Below, in pieces: positions 39,007 to 49,920 of a stretch of 64,000 nt of DNA. Source of the stretch: Sipunculus nudus (Eukaryota; Annelida; Sipuncula; Golfingiida; Sipunculidae); contig CM049310.1 in assembly GCA_026874595.1 (NCBI GenBank), positions 91,433,556 to 91,497,555 of the forward strand. The letters are read 5' to 3'. The notes beneath the pieces were generated by a model. That model ran no database searches and had not been told where the DNA came from. It worked only from the letters and a program-made list of their open reading frames with translations. The position numbers were made by a program, and so were the translations under genes. How positions within the stretch are numbered: position 1 is the stretch's first letter; each line of letters starts with the position of its first letter.

Positions 39007-39025
39007 CATTACACATTATTATACA

Positions 39026-39076
<51 letters not shown>
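38609..39076. repeat. (TA)n, (ATT)n and (TA)n composite
   Basis: TA-rich 38609-38723, ATT/TTA triplets 38816-39005, TA 39029-39076. The minus-strand poly-Asn frame is a triplet-repeat artefact. Confidence 0.9.
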
Positions 39077-39079
<3 letters not shown>

Positions 39080-39280
39080 GAACTGGTTTTTCCTCTTTTC
39101 CTCTGTTTATTCATTTAGGGTAGTGATTATCATACACTAACTATTAGTATTGCATGAAATATACTGTTAACATAGTGCACGGAAAAAAATGAATTAGGTG
39201 AACATGATGAATTATGATATATTTGCCATCACCGCTTTATATGAAAGATCACTTGAAAACCATAGACCTTGGAATGGTTT

Positions 39281-40260
39281 AGCCAAGGTCACACTGAATC
39301 GTAGGACTGTTTAATCGTGCGATATTGACCCTCGATCAGGTTGTCGCACGACCAGTCTCACGAAATTTTTCCTGATTTTGAAATGGTCGTGAGTACTTGA
39401 TACTGGTGGTAGGTAATCGTACGACTAGTGGCGCGCTCGGTCGCATGATCAACCAGAACTAGTGACGATCGGTCGCAAGATTAGTCGTGCGACAAGTCTT
39501 AGTGACCAGCGACCTATCGTACGACTTGTTTTAATGACCTGCGACTAGTCATTCAACTGGTCGTGTCACCGATCTTTTGAATATGTATTCCTGGGCCCGA
39601 TATCAGCCCTAGTCATTCGTTCGCTAGATCCCGTACCATACAGCGATATGATGTATACGTTTTCTTCTTTGTCTTCGCTGGCTTCTTCGGTGCAGAAAGG
39701 CAGCCGCGGCAACAGCGCAAAGCTGTTGTTGTTGCTCGAGCTGTGGCCGAACAAGCATAAACTCGCGTCTACAGGGTGGCATCAGCTGATCCATATAGAC
39801 AATTGGAGGAAAATACGGCTGACTGAGCTTATACCTTAGATCCGAGCAATTTTATAACGTTTGCCGAGCTGATAGCACGACCAATCGTATGGTTGTGCCA
39901 CAAGTCGGGAGAGATCTTGGCAAGTCGCAGTTCTGATCACAAGGTCGTACGACCAGTGGTGCTACCAATAGCGAGGTGGCACGAGCAGTGGCACGACCAG
40001 TCGTGTAACAAGTTGTCGCACGATGATGCACGGCTGGTCATGCGATGACCAAAGACTGGTGGTACAACCTTCTTGCGAGCTCCTACGACCTCAAAATTTA
40101 CAAATCAGTCGAGTCTGGATTTTGAACATGTTCAAAAACCACCTGCGACCTATTTTTCACCCAGTGATCAACCACGTGCGATCGATCGCACATTTCTTCC
40201 TCAAATTTTTAGTCGTGGACAGGTCGTAACCTAATCGTTTCTCTAGTGTGACCGTGGCTT
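39281..40260. mobile_element. TTTA-flanked inverted-repeat element E3 with TCGTRCGAC word array
   Basis: The ends GCCAAGGTCACACT (from 39282) and AGTGTGACCGTGGC (to 40258) are inverted and flanked by TTTA on both sides. The interior is dense in GTCGTACGAC/GTCGCACGAC/GACCAGTGG words with a less repetitive centre (39580-39840) that carries a 62-codon minus-strand frame of unknown meaning. A perfect TTTTGAACATGTTCAAAA palindrome lies at 40120-40137, as in element E2. A SINE abuts the right end. Confidence 0.72.
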
Positions 40261-40261
40261 T

Positions 40262-40530
40262 AGGGCGCTAGACTTTTGCAGCAAGGTTGTGGGTTCGAGT
40301 CCCGTTCAGACCCCATTTGGCGCCTGTACCAGTCTTTACTACTGGTATGCGCTCTTTCCACCCATGATTGAATGTGAACTGGTTATGGGCGGCTGGTTAA
40401 TGTAAAACGATTAACTTTGTAATGTCTATTTGGTCGCATGGGTTGTATGCTCTCCAGGAGCTTGAGAAAGGTAACAAGAATGAACAGGCCCTAAAGACCA
40501 GGAAGGCAAAGTGTAAAGTCAGAAGAGATT
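40262..40530 (+). mobile_element. tRNA-headed SINE, family B
   Basis: Head GGGCGCTAGAC and box B GGTTCGAGTCC (40292-40302); body GGTTATGGGCGGCTGGT; tail AAAGACCAGGAAGGCAAAGT. Matches the minus-strand copy at 16312-16622 from head to tail. Confidence 0.72.
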
Positions 40531-41117
40531 AATGTCGTTAGTGACAATCAGCCCCCACCTTTACCTTTGCATACACATTCCCATACTCTTTCATCCTCCC
40601 CCCCCCCCCCCCGAAGAAATATATTCTGTTTCCACCATATTAATACTATTTGTTATTAGTTCTCTTCATGTTATTGTGTTGGTGGTAAAAATGATATTAT
40701 ATATCTTGTGTTTTACTTTAATGTTATGTACATGTATATCTTAATAAACAATACCATTTATTATTGCTCGGTTTACTGTGACAATCATATGTTGAAAGTA
40801 GTAAAATGATCTAGAAAATTTTATTCTTATCGTGCTTTCAGAACATCATAATGGTTATACGAAACCAGAGAAAAATACATTTTTAACAGTATGTAAGCGT
40901 TATCTAAACAAAGGAGGTTATATGTTTTCATCTCGTCTTGGTTGGTTTGTCTGTGAGCAGGACTACGTCTACTGATTCAATTTTCATGAAACTTGTAGAG
41001 AACAGTATGATTCCTTGCCTTGGCGGAGGAATGCTGTCTACTGAATACCATTTATTGTAGCTTGATTTATATATTTGTTTGTAGATACCAGATGGGTTGT
41101 AAATGAACTGACAGAAG
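40531..41117. other. Upstream region of gene 2
   Basis: It holds a C run near 40600 and no clear TATA box close to the ATG. TTTGTTTGTAG at 41075-41085 could be an acceptor for a 5' untranslated exon. Confidence 0.4.
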
Positions 41118-41351
41118 ATGAACCCGTCGTCGTTACCCATTCAGCCTCCCAAGCGTCCGAGGAGACCCGGGGAGGCCATACTCAAGTTGGGCAAAAAAGC
41201 CTACGACCCGTTCACTGACACTGCCTGGAGTAAACTCTCGCGAGAACTACCGGAGTTCTACGATATGTACCTGAAAGAACTCCCCAAACTCATCACGGTG
41301 ACTGAGGGATACTTCGGAGGTAGCGACTTTGATGTCTATGGTACTGAAGAG
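41118..41351 (+). CDS. Gene 2 exon 1 (residues 1-78)
   Basis: The donor is GAG|GTAGAT. The first codons ATGAACCCGTC are identical to the start of gene 3 exon 1. In gene 3 that ATG sits directly behind a strong splice acceptor, so here the AG before ATG could also be an acceptor; a better one (TTTGTTTGTAG|) lies at 41085. Either way the in-frame TGA at 41109 limits the coding start in this genomic frame. Confidence 0.8.
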
Positions 41352-44300
41352 GTAGATTTTCCCTTTTATCATGACATCAATAATATATTTTAGGGAAGTT
41401 TATGCGTTTATTTCTTTATCCATATTTAGTTTATTGTTTTGTTAATTATTATTAATACCATAAATAATTAATTTTTGGGTGGGATCTTTTAGGTCTCTCT
41501 GGAGCAAAACCAACAATTTCAATTTTCTTCTTCTTTTTGTCTTCTTCTGCCCGTGTTTGCAGGTCTTTTTTATAGAGCTATTTTAAAAACAAACCTGACC
41601 TTTGGGCACAATTTAAGTCCTAGGTGACAGATTTGCACCGGATATTTATTTCTTGATCTAATATCCAAGGTCGTATATAGACGATTTCTCCTGACCGCTC
41701 AGTTACGGGCGTCACAGGAGCTTACAGTAGTTGCACACATCTCGTCTTCTGCATAGGCTTAGGACGCAGCCTATAGTTTTTAAGATGTTAGAGACAAGTT
41801 ACTGAAGGAAAATTAAGGCTCCCGTTTCGAACCGAGCTAACACTTCAAGGTTCCAAATGGTAATTTCCTGATAGCGATTCAGAAATTTACTCTGCCTTAG
41901 CGACAGGTTTTGACTTTTGTATTATGTATATTTCTGTCGAGATATAATTTGTAATCGCGAAGCTATTAATGGCATACCTTTGTCAACATATGATACATTT
42001 ATCATAAATCATGCATTTTTTACAAAAAGGCTTTACAGGCTATTATTGAAATGCAATAGTGTGTATATTCAGCAGGAAATATCTGTGTGCAGATAAGGAA
42101 AATATTAAAACGTCACGATGACACATACAGACAATCAATTAAACTTGCTTTTTGCTGATTATAAGATATGTAAGCCCTAAAAAAAAAGATACAACAAGTT
42201 TCCGTGCTCTTAGATCTAATATTATCATTTGACACCCTTAACTGTGTAATTAAAATCGATTTACTATATAATTAAATCAATTACTTACGCTTTGAAATCA
42301 AAGAATAAATATTTCTTTGACCAGTGGGCCTTAGAAATAAGTTTTTTTTTTCCCACCTGATAATAATTAATACAGCCAGGCTTGTTATTTATGAATTATA
42401 ACAATTATGCATTTATCTTATTCCAACAGATCATATTCATATACTGTTGCGCCACGCAACCACGCGTGGTCGCTAAGGACCTTGACTACGGTCAAGGTCA
42501 CATCAGCATTCCACTTGACTACCCGATACAGTTTGAAATTCTGGACAAACGGGGAGAAGGTAAGCTTGAACTTAAGAGGAAGGTTTTATGTTTTCCCATT
42601 GGGTGGTTGGTTTGTTATTTGTTTTGATTGCCTGTTAGAAACTTCACGCAGAAAGTGTTACGGACTTTGATGATAATCTGTGTACGTTTAGTTTAACATT
42701 AAGATTTAAAACCAGTCAATTTTGGAGGTAATCTAGATCTCTATAACACACTTGGACTCGGGTTCCGGATGACTCGGACTCAAAAAAAGTAGGCTTAAAC
42801 TCGGACCTCAAGGACACGGACTAGGACTCAGTCTTTTACTCGGACTCGGATGGTCATGACTGGACTATATCACTGGATGAAAATGAAGCGTGCTATGGTG
42901 CAGGATACACAGGAAGCCTAATTAAAGCGGGGGGTTCTTGACGGGGTTTTCCGGTAGTTGTGCAACGACACACAAACATATAGTTTTTCTTATCTTTTTC
43001 AATAATAGGAGATGGCATCCCGAGAAATATCGCCGACATCGTGAAGACACAAAAACTTCCTGTATCAGTGCGCATGTTCAAAAGCACGGAAGTCCGGTTT
43101 TTCAACAACATAGCTCACGACGCTCTTATAAAGTTCAGAAATCTTCGGCTCGAGATGGAATACCAGGACAAATACCTTCTTGGTTATAGAGTGGTCAAAG
43201 GTAGGTCAAACAAATAAAACTAAATTCTTAGGAACACAAAGCTCCGCCATTTTGTTTGTATTTACTTATTCGGCCCATATTCCCTCGTGCATAAGTGACT
43301 TTGCATGAAGTGACTTTGCAGCTTGATGAAGTCCCTGAATAAAAGTCATGTGCCGGATCCACACCAAAATCAAATCTTTATTTGCCCATTCCCGAAATGA
43401 CAGGAAAACTTCATGAAACTCCGTTCATGATTGCGCGAGTTATGTTGTGAAAAAACACACAAGTCCAAACACACACTCAAAAACACGAACGGCAATGAAC
43501 GCATACCCTCCTGGCGGAGCCATTTATTTATCCTGACACTGGAATTCTGCTCGGCAGAGCGCATACCGCCGCCCTGTCAAAACAACATGGATATACTCTT
43601 TATCCTGGTCCACGACAAAGCTTTTATTAGGTTAAACCTTGAACCATGTCTAACATCTAGAAACATTTCGAGAAAAGTCTTTGATTTTTTAACTAACTCC
43701 CTGACTGACAGACAAAAAGAAACCAACAAACAAACACTGGTGAGAACATAACATTAATGGAGAATTAATAGATATTGACAGTTGACGAATTAATGACACA
43801 AAATACTCTTTAAGCGATCGATCCTTAATACTGACTTTTATCCGAAAAATATATCATTTCGCCCTTCAGTCATTATTTTTTGGGGGGTATGGATATGAAA
43901 ATAAAAGATTTTTTTTTTAATTTAAAGTAATATGTTAAAATAAAAGATTGAGGTGTTGAATGATTTTGTTATTATATATTTAATGTTACAACACTCATAA
44001 AGTGTCGTATTTCCGGCACACACTTTTATTATTTAACTGGCCTATACCGATTTCTGACGTCTTTTTACTTATGATAATCCATTGACCCTTTCATAAAATT
44101 AACCTAGAAAACACTTGTCCATTTTTTTTTATCCACGTGTTAAAAACAAGTGGGGGAGCACAAAAAAAAATCCAAGCACATTCAACAAGGAGAGATTCAG
44201 AGTTTTGCAAACAGCGTTTTGCAAATAGTTGCCTTTCAACTTCGGCTCATATGCTAGCTATGATGCAACCACCCACCTTAGGTTATAATACGTGTTTTTT

Positions 44301-46281
44301 TTGTTGTCAACAAAACCATGTTTATCAACAACTTTAAAATAAACAAGTTCACGCATCCGTCACGGGGACATCATATGAATTTTACTTCACAGGAATTACC
44401 TAGAAACTATTTATACTTACGCATACATAAAAACTACAGAAAAGGAAGCTAATTTGGTTTCTCCTCAGGGTATTTTTATACCTTTTGATAAACCAGCATT
44501 GTTCTAGTATTCATGTTTATTCCAGGTACTTTGGCGGATGACGCCCCGTGTTCCATCCCTCTATATCTTCCAATAGCCGTGTCTGTGGCGACGGGACCTA
44601 AAGATAAGTCCGTCCCAGCCTACCAGTGGCAAGCCATGATGAAAAAACTCAAGGAGCAAGCGTCTGAGTGCGACTACTCAAAGCACCCGATGAACAAAGG
44701 CAAGAGAGACCCTTATACTCAGGATATTACGTCAAAGACCTTATAGTTTGATGATTAGGGGATTGTTTGAACGGAACATTCTTTGCTGACTCAAGATCTA
44801 AGACCAAACCAAAAATAATATTCTCAAGAATCTGGGACAAATATATGGCGCCTCCAATGTAATATATTGTCGAGATTAATATACGTTAAAGTCAACCACT
44901 TTACTGGAAGAATTAAAATATGTTTGAAAATATATGAAATTATGCATAAGAAAAACACAAAGTATAATCTGTGTTACCTTTATGATGAAAACACTGCATT
45001 ATGGTTGTCACACGATTTCATTGAAAGGAGTAAGCTATAAAGCAACAACAATTAACGACATGAATACCGCAGCCCACAGGCGCTGGAACCCCTATTTATA
45101 TAGACAGTGGCTCAAGTGATATTCAGTCTTTATAAACAATCCACTACCATTCCCTGAGCGTTTAACCAGTAATTAACGCTTGCCGATAATTATGTATATA
45201 TAGGAAAGTTGATGGAACAAAATAAAGTCAATAACTATACAAACAGGGATACAAGTGCTCAGCGAAGATTGACTGTGCAAAATTAATTAAGCCCACAAAA
45301 TATATGAGCGGCGGTCTATTGAACAATTTCTGGTGTGGCCTAACTTGCACTTTGGTCTACTGTACAGTATGCAAAAAAGATTTTTTTAAATCAATTTCAA
45401 ATTAGGATTTTACTCAACCAAAACCGTTTTGCTGGTTCAGTCATTATTTTTTTCTTTTTCGGTCTGAAGTACGCATTTTGTATGCATAACTAACATAACT
45501 TGATTACACTTATTCCAATATAACACTGGTCTAAGCGGAGACCCTCTGCAAGCACGCTTTTTAATTGTCTTCATCAGCAATTCTTTTATCTTTCAAAATT
45601 GCCCATGATAACAAAGACTGCATTATTGCTTCTTTTTTATCTATATGATTGCATCGGCAATTATCTTAGGGGTCTAATCTCCTTTTTTATTTATTTCCAT
45701 AGAATACATTTTATTAGTTTCTGAAAACTTTAAACTAGTCAAGTGTCTGTTAACCTTGATGCGTTTTCTTTTCAGAAATCATGGTATATTCTGAGGGAGA
45801 CATTGGACCTGAAAAGATATACGAACGTATAATGCCTCGAGCGATGCTAAAACAGTCAGCGACAAAACCTATTAATACCTTGCCAAGACAACCAACAGCT
45901 GTTGAAAATCCTTACGTGAAGCGCCCCCTACCGCAACCTCCAAGACAAAGCGTACATCCGTATACGGACCTTGACCCGGGAACGATTACAACGAGCAACA
46001 ATCAACCACGTGACCCAGCACGCAAAAGGCATTTCATCCGCTCGGTAGGGGATATCCCGAAAGATATACAGAACCTGTCTGTATCTGAAGTTACAGACTG
46101 TCTCAGGCTGATCAAAATAAAAGAAGACATCGTGTCTAAGTTCAGAGAGAATCAGGTCAACGGTGCATTACTCTGTGAACTGAAAATAGAAGAACTTCAG
46201 CAGGAGTTTGGACTGACTAAATTCGCAGCAAGAAAGGTACATATGTTTTCGTGCGACGGATGGCGACCAGACAGTGAATGA
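41118..46281 (+). CDS. Gene 2: compact CABIT-SAM adaptor-like protein, 411 aa, five exons
   Basis: Seen: exons 41118-41351, 42430-42559, 43009-43200, 44526-44699 and 45776-46281 form one 411-residue frame in phases 0,1,1,1. The N-terminus has a basic proline segment (PIQPPKRPRRPGE, about residues 7-19). The CABIT module covers about residues 28-243 (LPKLITVTEGYFGG, PRVVAKDL, LPVSVRMF, PCSIPLYLPI). The linker, 244-335, holds Y259 in YERI, Y306 in YTDL and RPLPQPPR at 293-300, which fits the class I SH3 ligand pattern. The SAM domain is 336-402 and the tail is GWRPDSE. Intron 4 uses a GC donor. An in-frame TGA at 41109 precedes the ATG. Inferred role: signalling adaptor, as for gene 1. Introns are shorter than in gene 1. 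Confidence 0.85.
41395..41770 (+). repeat. Dispersed repeat R3, copy 1 (gene 2 intron 1)
   Basis: Shares TTTATTTCTTTATCCATA, CAATTTCAATTT, AGATTTGCACCGGATA, CGCTCAGTTACGGGCGTC-like blocks with 46880-47230, and the last blocks with 47580-47780. Confidence 0.6.
42430..42559 (+). CDS. Gene 2 exon 2 (130 nt)
   Basis: The acceptor is TTCCAACAG| and the donor is GAAG|GTAAGC. It encodes IIFIYCCATQPRVVAKDLDYGQGHISIP and ends in LDKRGE, co-linear with exon 2 of genes 1 and 3. Confidence 0.85.
42745..42865. repeat. GGACTCGG word array (gene 2 intron 2)
   Basis: Reiterated GACTCGG/ACTCGGAC words over about 120 bases, the same word class as at 36.15 kb and 58.12 kb. Confidence 0.6.
43009..43200 (+). 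CDS. Gene 2 exon 3 (192 nt)
   Basis: The acceptor is AATAATAG| and the donor is AAAG|GTAGGT. It encodes GDGIPRNIADIVKTQKLPVS, then VRMFKSTEV and LRLEMEYQDKYLLGYRVVK. It matches gene 1 exon 3 in length and in the VRM and YL.GYR motifs. Confidence 0.85.
43230..43580 (+). repeat. Dispersed repeat R2, copy 3 (gene 2 intron 3)
   Basis: Same order of blocks as 9450-9660, extending further right to GAACGCATACCCTCCTGGCGGAG. It begins about 30 bases after gene 2 exon 3. Confidence 0.65.
44170..44375 (+). repeat. Dispersed repeat R1, copy 2 (gene 2 intron 3)
   Basis: Second copy of the repeat at 5890-6090. It ends about 150 bases before gene 2 exon 4. Confidence 0.55.
44526..44699 (+). CDS. Gene 2 exon 4 (174 nt, GC splice donor)
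   Basis: The acceptor is ATTCCAG|. The donor position given by alignment with both paralogues is AACAAAG|GCAAGA, so this intron is GC-AG type with an otherwise consensus-like donor. It encodes PCSIPLYLPIAVSVATGP and WQAMMKKLKEQA. Reading through the donor would reach a stop at about 44744. Confidence 0.8.
45776..46281 (+). CDS. Gene 2 exon 5: linker and SAM domain
   Basis: The acceptor is CTTTTCAG|. The exon has YERIMPRAMLKQ near its start, an SH3-ligand-like RPLPQPPR, HPYTDL, and a SAM domain (IPKDIQNLS, TDCLRLI, QVNGALL, EFGLTKFAARK). TGA is at 46279. The next 170 bases carry three short hairpin repeats. Confidence 0.85.
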
Positions 46282-46346
46282 AAAGAGAAAAGTGATCAAA
46301 TATAGACCGCGGTCAATACAATAGACCATAGCATTTACACGTCCGT

Positions 46347-46464
46347 GGAGACTTTTGGTCTCCTTTATATTTTACCTTCATTGTTTGACATACAGGGGAG
46401 ACTTTCGGTCTCCTTTATATTTTACCTTCATTTATTTGACATACAGGGGAGACTTTTGGTCTCC
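46347..46464 (+). repeat. Three tandem 50-51-bp units with a GGAGAC/GTCTCC hairpin, just after gene 2
   Basis: Hairpins at 46347-46363, 46397-46413 and 46448-46464 have the form GGAGAC-(5)-GTCTCC, followed each time by TTTATATTTTACCTT and TTTGACATACAG. The loop varies (TTTTG, TTTCG) while the stems stay perfect. They begin 66 bases after the gene 2 stop, so they may lie in its 3' untranslated region. They could equally be transposon-end debris, since a MITE starts at 46494. Confidence 0.7.
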
Positions 46465-46493
46465 TTTATATTTTACCTTAATTGTTTGACATA

Positions 46494-46670
46494 CAGTTAA
46501 CCATCGCCTTACGGTCATCTCGTCTTATCGACCACCTCGAAATATTGGCCACGTATTTAGGGTCCCGATCGTTATTGCTCTCTTTATAAGATCTCGTTCA
46601 GACGACCCCCTCGAACATGCGACCACTTTATAGAGGTACCGTTGGTGGTCGTAATTTCGAGGATTTACTG
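46494..46670 (+). mobile_element. Candidate Tc1/pogo-like MITE with TA target site
   Basis: A ~177-bp segment starts CAGTTAACC and ends GGATTTACTG, flanked by TA on both sides (46492-46493, 46671-46672). The outer bases of the ends are inverted (TACAGT...ACTGTA) with weaker similarity inward. Ends starting CAGT and a TA duplication fit the mariner/pogo group. It has no coding capacity. Confidence 0.5.
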
Positions 46671-46879
46671 TACTCTAGAAATACAAGGATCGGCTGAGAC
46701 AGGTACCTCTGATATGGTCGAAGATGTGCAGAGCCGAAAGGTTATAGTCAGAAAAAGCAATGCATTTCGAAACTGATATGTCGACCGTTAGCTTTGTCTA
46801 GGTTTGAAATGTGATTTATTTTTTGCCTGCAAACCAGCATTCGTATACTAATTAAGCCTGCCGAGAAAAAATAAGGTTA

Positions 46880-47780
46880 GGCTTATGTAGGTTGATGAGT
46901 TTATTTCTTTATCCATACTGAGGTTAAAAAAATGTTTTGGGTTGACCCGGCCTAGGTCCCCCCCCCCCCTCCCCGAGTGTCAAACCACCGATTTCAATTT
47001 GTTTTCTTTTTTTTCTGCCATTTTTCTGTTTGGGCAAAATCAATATGGCTGATTTAGAAGCTGAAATTGGGGGACATTAGTATTTATTGGTTCCAGATTT
47101 GCACCTGATAAACTTGATATTTTTAAACTTGACCCTTTCCCCAGGTCGTTCAGCCAATTCCCCATTATCGCTCAGTTGCGGGCGTCGGGGAGAGACTGCA
47201 AGTGATCGCTTGGCGATTGCATGCATTTAGTATCATATGTTTTGTTTATTAGGCATTTTCCTTTGAAACAGAGCAAGACTGCATAAGATGTAGTGTGCTC
47301 ATACCATTTTATGGCGAGCCAATTGCATTATAAGTAGTCATATACCATTCACTAATATGTAGTACAGATACATTTATTCTGCAAAATCACGCGTCATTGA
47401 TTAATTTGAATTACTTAAGGCCAACATTTAAGATAAACAAAGCTATTGTTGATTGAGTTATTCACATTTTAATTTATTCCCCGAGTATAATTGCGGTTCC
47501 CATACCGAACGATATTAATTTTATTGGCGATTTGTAGTTTTGGTGTTTAAATATGTATACATATCAACATGATAAGTATAAGTCAGTCAAGTTAGACTTA
47601 AGAAATTGACATTTTATTAAGCCGGAGTTACATCTGATATTTATTTTTGACCTTGATCTTATTCCAATGGTCTTACCCTCTATAGTCGATTCTCAATTAT
47701 CGCTCAGATACAGGGATATGTGGTGGGAGGCCCATAAGAGATCGTTTTGAGGTAATTGCATTAATCTAGTGTAAGCTTAC
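46880..47780 (+). repeat. Dispersed repeat R3, copies 2 and 3
   Basis: 46880-47230 and 47580-47780 both carry the TTGACC...CAATTMYCGCTCAGWTRC block and a following GATCG..TT.GC.ATTGCAT block seen at 41395-41770. Confidence 0.6.
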
Positions 47781-48489
47781 TTTGCATTCTACAGTACTCT
47801 GAGGTTATTTAAGCTTAAGGCAGCGCCTCAGTATACAGAGTATAATCGGCTGTGAACAATAGTGCAAATTATATATATTATGTGCCATATTAGAATAAGG
47901 TAAGGAAGTGGCCGTAATAGCCAGGTTCTACAGTAGACTTTAAATAATTTTAGTTAGATGGATAATTATCATATATAACCCAATCTATTTAGCCTTCATA
48001 ATAAGAGTTTTGTTACAATTTTTGATAAAAAGTGTATTTATAAATCCTGATTAAGTGAGAGATTCGGCTCCCCTATCATGGGAGATAATGCAGACCGAAT
48101 TCAAAGTTCCTATGTTGATTTATCCTTAATATCTGAAATACAATCTGGGAATAACCAGGAAATTTCAATGTACAGAGTTGGATAGAAACTGAGTTATCAG
48201 TTACATCTAACTTCCTACTCCAACAACAAGTAGACATTAGCAAGAAGAAATTTCGTCCACAGTCTTTTTTGTGAAAGGATTGCCAGGGAATAACCAGTAT
48301 TAATAGCAACAGGAAGGGGCGGGGGATTATGGAACTATAGGTAAATGTGACACAGGCACTTAATATTATCCCTTTCCATCATGGCTTATTTAGATTTTTT
48401 TCTTTGGTTTTATTACAAATGTAAACCTAAAATGTAAATGTTCATTTTTTCAAATATTACAGTATTAAAAGCTTGTGTTGTGTTCTTCT

Positions 48490-48490
<1 letters not shown>
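47781..48490. other. Non-coding stretch, nothing recognised
   Basis: Intergenic AT-rich DNA without a supported feature. Confidence 0.45.
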
Positions 48491-48550
<60 letters not shown>

Positions 48551-48934
48551 GGAGAGTGTGTTTGTGAGAGTGAGAGAGAGAGTGAGAGAGAGGGAACAGG
48601 CAGATGACCAGGGAGTAGACCAACAAAGAGGTCTGCAGACAGCCAAACCAACATAGAGAAGCAGACAGACAGAGACATACAGAGATTGACAGGCAAACAG
48701 ACAGTTACAGAGATATGCAAACAGATTGACAAGGAGACAGGCAGACTGGTATATAGAGAAACATACAGCAAACCAAAACAGCAACAGAGAGAGAGAAAGA
48801 GAAAGAGAGAGAGAGAATGAGAGAGGAGAAAGTTAGAAAGAGTAAAACTGATAGACGGACAGACAGACACGGAGAGAGGGTGCAAACAGATGAACAGCTA
48901 GACAGACAGACAGGCACTGAGAGTCAGCAAAGCA

Positions 48935-48971
<37 letters not shown>

Positions 48972-49102
48972 AAAAGAGAGTGGGGTAAGGGGAGAGGGCA
49001 AGATACCAAATAGCATGGCAACAACAAAAGAATTATGGTATATTAGTGTCAAACATAAAGTATACAAAACAGAAAAAAAAGTGTGAGTATATATATATAT
49101 TT

Positions 49103-49175
<73 letters not shown>

Positions 49176-49190
49176 TATACATAAATACAT
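48491..49190. repeat. (GA)n-rich and (TA)n microsatellite region
   Basis: Pure GA at 48491-48548 and 48939-48966 with GACAGACA words between, then TA at 49089-49168. Leu/Ser-rich minus-strand frames of 123-142 codons are artefacts of this composition. Confidence 0.88.
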
Positions 49191-49864
49191 ACATGTCAGT
49201 ATGTGTGTTGAAAATCTCGCTGTGGATATAAATAAATGTCACATTGTTCACACAATTATAGGGTCTTTTTTATTTATTATATTTATTTATACATTGGATA
49301 AATTTAATATATATTTCAGCTTACGTCTTATTTAGGGGCCGTGAGGAAGTGAAATCTAAAAATGGTGGCAATGACTCTTTCCCCTAACTGATCTGATCAT
49401 CGTGATAAAGCGCTCCGACATGTTCCTGTTATCGCAATCTTTTCTGTGGGTATATAGCGCCGGTAGCTGACCTTTCCTCGACAGATGTGATTTAAAGTTA
49501 AAGGTTCTTCACGTGTTACATTTCCATTCACCTATTTAAGAACCCGACCTTCGACGTCAAAGTCCAGTGCCTCTCCCCAAGGAATGTTCCAATGTTCACC
49601 CGCCATGATGAATAGAATCGTCTGCAGTGTGGAGATCATTAACTACCCGAGAGGTGTAGCTACAGACGGCACAGATAAATAATACAAGGGGCAGACCGAG
49701 GGTTTTGCCGTTGGGGTTATCTGTATTTGTATGCATGTTCGTATTTCTGTCGGGAGAGGGAATTAAAAAAAAACCTGCAGCATATACCTACTTTAAAATT
49801 ATAAACCCAAGTTAGGTCCCTGCATGATCTTGGTGATCCAATATGGGATATTCATATCTAAAAT

Positions 49865-49920
<56 letters not shown>

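Noticed and set aside
38815-39009. Poly-asparagine minus-strand frame
   Set aside because: An ATT triplet repeat, not a gene.
48413-49190. Leu/Ser-rich and Tyr/Ile-rich frames of up to 142 codons
   Set aside because: Products of GA and TA microsatellites.
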